Of a stretch of DNA of 64,000 nt, positions 56,078 to 64,000 are shown piece after piece. Made by a program: the position numbers and the translations under genes. This DNA is from Haematococcus lacustris. Taxonomy: Eukaryota > Chlorophyta > Chlorophyceae > Chlamydomonadales > Haematococcaceae. The stretch is taken from assembly GCA_030144725.1 (NCBI GenBank), contig JASKMD010000014.1:5284106-5348105 (forward strand), read 5' to 3'. Position 1 is the first letter of the stretch, and every line of letters starts with the position of its first letter. Below the pieces are notes generated by a model, which made no database searches, was not told the origin of the DNA, and saw only the letters and a program-made list of their open reading frames with translations.

Positions 56078-56735
56078 CCTCCCCTCCCAACCCAACCCTT
56101 CCCAGCCCAACCCCTCCCAGCCCAACCCCACCCCCTCCTAGCCCACCCCCTCCCAGCCCACCCCCTCCCAGCCCACCCCCTCCCAACCCAACCCCTCCCA
56201 GCCCAACCCCTCCCAGCCCAACCCCTCCCAGCCCACCCCCTCCCAACCCACCCCCTCCCAGCCCACCCCCTCCCAGCCCACCCCCTCCCAGCCCACCCCC
56301 TCCCAACCCAACCCCTCCCAGCCCAACCCCTCCCAGCCCAACCCCTCCCAGCCCACCCCCTCCCAACCCAACCCCTCCCAGGCCACCCACTCCCAGCCCA
56401 ACCCCTCCCAGCCCACCCCCTCCCAGCCCACCCCCTCCCAACCCACCCCCTCCCAGCCCAACCCCTCCCAGCCCAACCCCTCCCAGCCCACCCCCTCCCA
56501 ACCCACCCCCTCCCAGCCCACCCCCTCCCAGCCCACCCCCTCCCAGCCCACCCCCTCCCAACCCAACCCCTCCCAGCCCAACCCCTCCCAGCCCAACCCC
56601 TCCCAGCCCACCCCCTCCCAACCCAACCCCTCCCAGCCCAACCCCTCCCAGGCCACCCACTCCCAGCCCAACCCCTCCCCCTCCCAGCCCACCCCCCCAG
56701 CCCAACCCCTCCCAGCCCAACCCCTCCCTTGCTCG
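56078..56735. repeat. 15-bp minisatellite (CCCAGCCCAMCCCCT)n
   Basis: About 43 units alternating CCCAGCCCAACCCCT, CCCAGCCCACCCCCT and CCCAACCCA types, with a higher-order pattern. Pro/Ser and Gly/Leu/Trp frames are artefacts. Confidence 0.95.
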
Positions 56736-56785
56736 CTGCCTGCTCCACTCCCCCCCCCTGCCCCCTCCCAGCCCTAGGCACCACC

Positions 56786-57530
56786 ATGGGGGGTAAGAGG
56801 CTCAGCAAGAAGCAGCGTCAACAGCTGCAAGAGCTGCATGCCTCACCCAAGGCAGGGTTTAAGTGCAGCCCTAGTGGCTTGAAAGCTCAAAAGAACAAGG
56901 CACAGGAGGAGGCCATGGAATTGAGGGCACATGTCCCTGCACACGCTGAGGACCACCCTCAACAGCGTTGATGTGCATGACTTCACGCTACAGTTGCCTA
57001 AGCTTCGCACTGCGGTGCGGCTGGAGGAGGTGGCTGCAGCCTCAGCCAGGGCACCAGCCAGAGCCGCACGCAAAGCCACAGCAGCTGCTTGCTGTGTAGG
57101 GGGGGTTGTGGTGAATGTGGGGGACCATGCAAGCCAGCAACGGGTGGCAGCAGCAGCAGCAGCAGGGTGCAGCCGAGTTGTGCCAGCAGGTGTGCCGCCT
57201 CCACAGCCCCCCCTGCCCCAACAGCCCCCCCCACAGAAGCCACCCCAGCAGCAGGGCCGGAGCTCGTGGGGCACAGCCCTAGAGGGGCAGATGTTGGCAC
57301 CCCCCACTGCGTCGCCTCAAGGGCCTATTGCATCACCTGATTTACGGCACATGTATCAGCTGGCTCTAGCTGCAATCGCCACCCAAGGGCAGGCTGCTCC
57401 GGCTCAAGGTAGTGAGCCAGGTGCAGCAACGCCGGCTCCTGGCTTCACGCTACGCAAGCGTACCACACCTTCTGAGTTGAGGCTGCCCAAGACAGCTGCC
57501 AAGCGCAAGCGATCCACGAGACTTAGTTAG
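56786..57530 (+). CDS. Hypothetical basic protein in two overlapping frames
   Basis: An ATG in good context (ACCACCATGG) at 56786 opens MGGKRLSKKQRQQLQELHAS, then NKAQEEAMELRAHVPAHAED, and stops at 56971. A second frame (56931-57530) reads TLNSVDVHDFTLQLPKLRTA, then Ala/Pro/Gln-rich, and ends with a basic RKRTTPSELRLPKTAAKRKR tail. Removing one C in GAGGACCACCC at about 56950 would fuse them to one protein of about 248 residues. The MGG-basic start resembles exon 1 of the gene at 16557, so it may be a related mobile-element gene. Function unknown. Confidence 0.4.
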
Positions 57531-58004
57531 ACAGCCCCCCAGCGCCAACTCAGGTTGTAAAGTGCGCAACAAAGGCTGTACCGGCCACCTCCCCCAACCA
57601 CCTGCCAACCGCCTTCGTGCCACATTCCCGCAACCGTTTTCCAATCCGACTGCTTCTGCCGATGCGCATGCTCGTGTAGAGCAACCTAAGCGGCGCGGGC
57701 GGTCGCAGCGATGACTGCATGCCCCGAACCGGCTCAAATTCAAATTACTAACTTTGATGCTTTGCACTGCACGGCCTACTAACTGGATAATTATTCTGGA
57801 TGGGTGAAAGGTAGCTGCCTGGGTTGGCTACATTCTGAGCCAGCTAGCATAAATTTTGGCGCAGCGAGTGTCGAGTTACAGCCGTCCTACTACCAGGGGT
57901 CGGTTTACTGCCATTTTTTGAATGTTGGGAGCGCCTGACGACAAGACCGACACACGCAACAACGCCTGACAATCCAAGATATTCAAGGGATCCAAGGGAT
58001 GAGT
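57531..58004. other. 3' flank of P450 copy 2, no gene seen
   Basis: From about 57930 the sequence (GACAAGACCGACACACGCA) is duplicated at 42725. Confidence 0.6.
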
Positions 58005-61000
58005 TCATGCGCAGGTGCGGTTGTGAACACGCAGCCACATGCCCCCCACAGGGGTTGTCGTCAGCCCGGTCCATGTGCGCACTGGGTGTTCCTGCATCGG
58101 CGCCAGCTCGAAGCTGAACTGGCGAACCATCCGGACCAGCGCCACCCGCGCCTCCTGCATCGCGAATCGGGCTCCTGGACAACTCCTGCGTTCAATGACC
58201 CGCATCAGACCACAGCTCAGGACACAGCTGTTGTGCAAGTCAACATTGTGCGGCGCAACCTGCAACGATGTCGCGGCACCGCCTCCCCGGCCGCAAGACG
58301 CCACACGAGGAGCTGTAGGTCGCACAGACCAATGCCTACACAAGCGACGGCATTCCTGGCGCACCTACCTTGCCCCATGGCCAAAGGGCATAAAGCTGGC
58401 CTTGGCGGCTGCGTCCATGGCGTCGGGGTGGCCGACCAAGTGGCGCTCCGGCTTGAATTCAGCAACGTCCGGCCAAACGTTCGCGTCGTGGTGGTAGGAG
58501 TAGATGGGCATGTACAGAAACGTATGAGCGGGGATCCTGCAACATTTCACATTTGTTCCAGGGCCTCCTGGCCATCCCAACACACTGCTTCTGGAGGCAT
58601 TGCAGCCACCCCAGGCCCCATGCTTGGTGCATGAGTGTTGTTGCAGGTGGCACCAGCTGTGGGTGGTAGTGTAGCGGCATGTGCACCTGTGGCCCGCGAC
58701 CTCAATGTCCTCGGGTGGGGAGCGCAGGGCGGTGGCTGCGGGCGGGTACAATCGCATGGCCTCGTCCAACACGGCACAAGCGTAGGGGAAGGAGGCAGCC
58801 ACCTCCTCTGCCGTCAGCCCCACACCTGATGGAAGGGGCGCAGGCAGTAAACAGGCTGGGCGCACATAACACAATGTTCCACTTGCCAGCCCACATCCCC
58901 ATGCGCTGCCACTCCCCTCTGCTGCCCCATCAGCTGCCCCTGAAGGGGCTCCATTCAGGCAGCAGGAGCAGTTGCAGGTATAAAACTTGGTACCTTCCTG
59001 CCCCTGCCCCTGCCCTCTCCCCCTCACCACACTCCCTGAGGGTCTCCTTCCTTCCCTGGGGCTGTGAGCTTGCCAGGGACCAATGCAGCCACTGGCTCAC
59101 AGCTGTCTGCACCACCGGTTAGGAGAAAGAGCAGGCCATGCCTTTGGTGAGAGCCAGAAACCCAATTCTTTTGCGTCAGGCTTCCTGGTGTGAGGGGGCT
59201 GCAAAGGGACACCCCGATACCATCTTACTCCCTCGATGCATGCTCGTCACAAAGAATTTCTTTCTTTCTTTCTCTCTCAATTCCTTTCTTTCTTGCCCCC
59301 TTCCTTGCTCTGTAGTTAGCTTCAAGGCACCACGGCGGGGGCTGTGTATCCTTTAACGATGTGGCCATGATCTTTAAGCAGGCAAGCAAGCGCATGCCGC
59401 CTCAACCCACTCCCAGTTTCACCCACTCCTTCCTCTACTAAGGCTGTGGCCAGGTTGGCAGCAGCTACAGCTGAATAGGCTTGACCTGGCCTGACTTTAC
59501 ATGACCTGGACAGGATACAGCCTGACCTGACTTGGCCCCTTCCCTCCTCCCGGACCGCCCTCCCCCAACCACCCCGCCCAACTGCCCCGCCCAACCGCCC
59601 CGCCCCAACCGCCCCGCCCAACCGCCCCGCCCTAACTGCCCCGCCCCAGCCTGGCTCAGCTGTGCTGGTGACATGCAGCGCCTTGTGCCCCTCAGGCTGA
59701 CCCAGGCCTACTGAGCCACCCCAGCCACCTGACCTGCAGGAGCCAGCTCAGGGCAGGCAGCAGGGCGGGCATGGGCCTGCTGGTGCGCTACAGGGTCACA
59801 GTCCACTCCCTTGGCTGCTGTGGACGCCAGGGTGTTTAGGGGCAGGGCCAGCAGCTCCCCCTGACTGTCCACCTCAACCTGGACAGCAGGGCAGCGGGGG
59901 GGAGAGGGGGCAGGAAAGCGACCGCTAGGGAGAAGCTGGGGGGAAGCTGGGGGGAAGCTGGGTGTTCAGGCAAGCAGACAGCATTAAGCTGGGCACTGCA
60001 GCAGTTGGCCATGACAGTTGGTCTAGACCTAGGCGTGTAAGGTGGGCATGAGTTGGAGGGGCTAACACCAGGTGGCAGCTGCAACAGGCCGATGGGGTGT
60101 TGCACTGCTTGAACGGGAGCTGGATGGTCAGACACACAGGCAGCATGAGGGTGGTGGTCAGGCAGTCACATAGCTGGATGGTGGTATGGCCCAAACCTAC
60201 TGGCCCTGGCCCTGGCCCTGGCCCTGGCCCTGGCCCTGGCCCTGGCCCTGGCCCTGGCCCTGGCCCTGGCCCTGGCCCTGGCCCTGGCCCTGGCCCTGGC
60301 CCTGGCCCTGGCCCTGGCCCTGGCCCTGGCCCTGGCCCTGGCCCTGGCCCTGGCCTGACCTGTAGCTTGCGCTGGGCATCAGGGTTGGCAGCCAGCAGGT
60401 ACAGGGCGAAGGTCAGCGCAGTGGTGGTGGTCTCATATCCAGCCAGCAGGAACACGTGGATCTGTGCCATGACCTGCTGCATGTCCAAGGTGGTGCCAGT
60501 GGTCAGGTCCCGCCCTTTCAGCAGCAGCCCCAGGAAGCTCTTCTCACTGCAGCCACAGCCCAGGAGGGCAACCAGATACAGCGACAGAGCTGAGATCAGG
60601 TGCATGAGTGAGCTCTCGCACCTCCACATCGCAGGGATCAGCACATGTCATTGGCCAAGGGGGGGTCTTGCACTACGTTGGTCCCAGGCTCATTGGGGCA
60701 GCTTGGCCTTGGATGTAGATGATGTTGAATATGAACAGCTCGCTGTTAAGTCAACATTGCAGTGTAGGACACTGAATCCGGGAGGACGGGCGGGCGGGCC
60801 GGTTGGCAAGCCAGCAAGCGCTCTGTAAAGCAGCTGTGAGCGTAACTCACTGCAGGTGGTGTTGAAGGAGTTGTTCTGGGACACCAGTGCTGCTGAAGCT
60901 AGTAGGCAGGCGTGGGCGATGCTCGATAGGCACAGTGCACACGGGTTGTATATAAGGTTGTCTATAATGTTGTGGAAGGTCATTGGACAGGCTGCTGCGT

Positions 61001-63532
61001 GATGAAACTCAGCTTGGCTGCAGTTGCACTAAGCCACAGGTGCACACATACACTTACCATGGCAGGCAGCGCCATCAATATAGTGGTGCTATTGCAGCAC
61101 CACTCACTGTACTCGACTGCAGCCTTTGACTGCGTCCTGTTTGTCAGCCTTGACACCACCATCAGATGGATGGTGTGAGGCACCAGCAGCAGCAGCAGCA
61201 GCAGCAGCCGCTTGGTCTTGCTCCCAGGCTTTGATCAGGACCTTGGCAGTGCCCACGATGACCTTGCGGGCGTGCAGGCTGATGCGCTGAGGGTGGTCGG
61301 GGAAGCGGCAGGCGAGCCACCTGCTCAGCATGGAAGCTGTTAGGGTGACAATCAGGGCTGGGGAAGCAACCAGGCACGTGCACAGGCATGATTCAAATCA
61401 TGCCCCAGGATCTCACCCCCATAGCAGCCAGTGGTGTGATAGGGATGGGCGTTGGGGAAGGAGAGGCAGGCATGCAAGGCACCAGGCTCCAAGCAATCAT
61501 CATGGCACTATCTTGGTAACATTCATCATGGCATTGTAAGAGTGGCAATTAGCGGGCTAGGCCAAGGTTAGGGTCAGGGTTAGGGTTAGGGTTGCCACAG
61601 TTAGGGTTGCACAGTACCAGGGGCAGGTCAGGGAGGGGCAGGTCCCCCTTTGAGACCTATGACCTATCCTATCCCCCTTGCACTCCTGGCCCATGGCACC
61701 CTGACACTGCCCTATGTACGGCCTTGCGTTGCCAACACACAGCTCACCTCCCTCCCAACACAACCCACCCCGCCCCACCCCACCTTACCCTCCGACTATC
61801 AGGTCCCTCCTGACCCTCAGGCCAGCACCAGGTCAGGCCACCCTGCCTGGCCCAGCGTCCCTCACCTCAGCCCCTCATAGCACCACTCCGGCAGCAGCAA
61901 GGCCAGCGTGGCCCAACGTGACTGACCGCCCACCTTGGACTGCACCCAGCAGGTCAGCCTCAAGTGTCAAGCTCCCACAGCAAGCTGCTGACATGACAGG
62001 GCCATGTTAGGCTTTGTGTGAGTAGGACAAAAATCAGAGCTTAAAAAGATTTGAACCCAGAACCTCACGGTAGCCACCATGGCCAAAGTTGGCCGCAACA
62101 CCATGTCAGCTCTATGCATAACATAAAACCAATAAGAGCCGGTGACAAAGCCTGGGGTAACAAAGCATGGACCTTGCTAGCTTGGTGGTTAGGTGGGGTG
62201 CAGCGGGGCGTCAGGGCAAGGCGCAGCATCACCGTTGCAAAGACATTGTGACAAGCGTCCACTAGCTCCTCTGGGCCGTATGGCAGGCACTGCTGCTGGC
62301 TCCCCAGATCCTGGCCGCCCGCCCCCAGCAGTGCAGCCTTGCCTAGCTCCTTCTCCTGCAGGGACAAGAGCGAATCCCAATACAGAGCGATATGCACTAC
62401 TGCCTATAGGTAGAGTGCACTGCTGCCACCACCAATGAAGGCAACCAGGCCCGGAAACAAGCCACAACTCAGTGCTTGGTCATTCACTCTGTCGCAGGCC
62501 ATGATGCCTGACCACTAGACACTGGCTGGATCATGGTCTGAATACAGGCTCCCTTTGCTGTCCAGAGTAAGAGTGAGGATGAGGGCCTAACTCTGAGGCA
62601 GCGCTCTTTGGATAAACACAGCAAAGAATTAAGTCACTGGCCGAACCCAAGAAGTTGCAGTCAAGACGCGGGGAGCTCAACCCCTGATGGGCTGGCTGAA
62701 TAAGCCAACCTTGTTCCATCACACCCCCAACACAGACCCGGCCATCAGACCTCACGAACACAGAATCCAAACACAGAATCCACTGGGTCTTAGCCCTGAG
62801 TCGCAGCTTCACCAGCCCCATACCAGCCTTGCAGAACTGGACAGCAGTGTTTATTTTGCTGGGGTGACTGCCATGGCCAACTCCCTGGCAGCCCTTTCTA
62901 CTCTGGCCTAGGCCAGTTCCAAGCTGCCCAGCGCCTGCTTTTGCTGCAGCTCACAGCCCGCTGCAGCCACCCGGGCAGCCCCCTCACACTGCGGGCTGAG
63001 GGGCTTGTCCCATACCACCCGTGCACTGCTGCAGCCCCATACCAGCCTTGCATAACTTGACAAAAGCTTGACAGAAGGCAGAGCAGTGCTGAGACCAGAC
63101 CAGCTCACTGCGAGTAACCCGCTCACGCACAGAGTGATGCAGGACATAAATGTGCTTGGAGCGAGCACTTGCAACAGGATAAACCCAGGTCTGATGCACT
63201 CCCTCCCCTGACCTGGGTGTTGAAGGCCACGCCAAACACACAGCTGCCCACCACATCCATGGTGAGGTCGCCCATGAGGGGAGCCACGTTCACAATGCCA
63301 CTGCCTCCTTCGCCTGCAGCCGTGATGCGAGCCAACCGCGCCAGCAGCCGGGCCACGCACTGCGGGCAGCAGGGCAGCAGGTCAGGCAGGCTAAGCTCAG
63401 CCCAGCCCCAGTGCAGCCACCCCTGACCCCTGACCCCTGACCTGCTCCATGACCTCCAGGTGCAGGGCCAGCGCGTCCTTGTGCATAATGGCAGATTCAA
63501 ACGCCTTACGGGCAACACGCCAGGCTGGACCC
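58005..63532 (-). CDS. Cytochrome P450, copy 2 (10 exons in window, first exon(s) not found)
   Basis: Exons in gene order: 63442-63532, 63214-63360, 62173-62355, 61866-61939, 61108-61320, 60360-60546, 59734-59878, 58687-58825, 58369-58536, 58005-58185, about 509 residues. Motifs: C helix GPAWRVARKAFE (WxxxR), NVAPLMGDLTMDVVGSCVFG, I helix [18 protein letters not shown] helix D-E-A-M-R, FKPERHL, heme loop [14 protein letters not shown] split by the last intron. All GT..AG, phases close. About 100 N-terminal residues (membrane anchor) were not found between 63533 and 64000 and may lie beyond the window. Compared with copy 1, two introns are absent: exon 60360-60546 (187 nt) equals copy-1 exons of 85 and 102 nt fused, and 61108-61320 fuses the 58- and 128-nt exons plus an Ala expansion. 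CYP3/CYP711-like by pattern; substrate unknown. Appears functional in the part seen. Confidence 0.87.
60200..60357. repeat. 6-bp satellite (CCCTGG)n at a P450 splice donor
   Basis: About 26 units. On the coding strand the intron reads GTCAGGCCAGGGCCAGG, so the array starts about 4 nt inside the donor of exon 60360-60546. Confidence 0.97.
61560..61600. repeat. Short telomere-like (TTAGGG)-type run in a P450 intron
   Basis: GGTTAGGGTCAGGGTTAGGG-type degenerate repeats over about 40 bp. A similar CCCTAACCCTGACCC run lies at about 35235-35295. Too short and degenerate to be a telomere. Confidence 0.5.
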
Positions 63533-64000
63533 CTGCAGCCAGACAGCAATGACAGGCAGCACTCTTCATGGCACCTGTCGGAGCCTGAACCTTTCTGCAA
63601 TGCTGATGTATCATCAGCTGCTAGGGTTAGGAAAAAGCAGAGAAACAAGCAGCATGATGCAGCCACTGGCCTTCCCTTCAAGTCATGTAAGGGATGTTTC
63701 CATTAGACTGCAGCATGACATGAGGTGTGGTGGAAGTGTCAGAGTGACAGCATCAGTTGCTAGCATCAGGAAGGCTCAGGGTCGACGGAGAAGATGGTGT
63801 TATTCAACCGCCAAACATGCCCATTCCGCGCCAAGAGTTCTGCAGTTGAGTGGCTTCAGCTGCTGACAATGCGTGAGCGAAGTGGTTGGGTTGACGATCC
63901 TGGCAAATCTTGCAAAGGGTCAGCCAATAACAAGCAGCTTAGACATCAGCACACGGGCTGCAATGCAATATCATTGCCGTCACGTATAAGCTTTCTATGA
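63533..64000. other. Upstream of the last recognised P450 exon, nothing recognised
   Basis: Presumably intron or 5' region of P450 copy 2. No anchor-like hydrophobic exon seen. Confidence 0.4.

Noticed and set aside
55648..56796. 382-codon Pro/Ser-rich protein resembling a hydroxyproline-rich cell-wall protein
   Set aside because: The Pro-rich part is a 15-bp minisatellite open in all frames; no signal peptide or conserved flanks were seen, although SPPPP-type proteins do exist in algae.
62040..62075. B-box-like GGTTCAAATC on the minus strand
   Set aside because: T-stem does not pair and no A box is at the right distance; it is within a P450 intron.

Overview
The window reads as nuclear DNA of a green alga, most likely a chlorophyte of the Chlamydomonas/Haematococcus kind. 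The evidence is GC-rich coding exons broken by many short introns with GT..AG borders and CTGCAG-type acceptors, very abundant G/C-rich micro- and minisatellites inside introns, and scaffold gaps of exactly 500 N (5029-5528 and 31371-31870). Genus and species cannot be fixed from the sequence. No bacterial, organellar or viral gene was recognised.

Ordinary genes occupy four stretches. (1) 1-5028 (-): 3' part of a PDS5-like cohesin-associated HEAT-repeat gene with an acidic/basic tail. (2) 8057-12556 (-): a cytochrome P450 gene lacking its N-terminal exons. (3) About 36850-39514 (-), perhaps 35300-39810: an IST1-like ESCRT-III regulator. (4) 58005-63532 (-): a second, nearly complete P450 that runs toward the window end. 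Two further pieces of the same P450 family lie between them: a 5'-truncated copy with two 1-nt insertions (32817-34049, +) and a two-exon fragment (42795-43300, -). The four pieces share exon phases, and in all four the heme-binding loop is split by an intron inside the same Arg codon.

Between these genes, 12.6-57.9 kb is a repeat and transposon landscape. Two adjacent long inverted-repeat elements (18094-22864 and 22871 to at least 31370) have homologous loops. Inside the loop of the second sits a 2.9-kb DNA transposon (25181-28094) with 27-bp terminal inverted repeats and a 4-bp target duplication. The loop of the first element preserves the empty target site. The inserted transposon carries a coiled-coil + DDE-like transposase that appears to be split by one extra 8-bp microsatellite unit. 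Other mobile material includes an Ndc10/Crypton-like tyrosine recombinase gene (54141-55122), two hAT transposase C-terminal remnants, a 239-bp near-perfect palindrome with a TT target duplication, and at least two repeat-rich genes sharing an A-W-S-G-x-L-x-W-L motif.

Pure satellites are conspicuous: 1.5 kb of CCCCG (40479-42055), 0.94 kb of CCCCA (51447-52383), 0.34 kb of CCCCTG and 0.49 kb of a GGCGGGCAG 9-mer in consecutive P450 introns, and 0.16 kb of CCCTGG starting at a P450 splice donor. These satellites create long open frames on every strand that should not be read as genes. Exon borders below come from GT/AG signals, phase continuity and comparison among paralogues, without transcript data.
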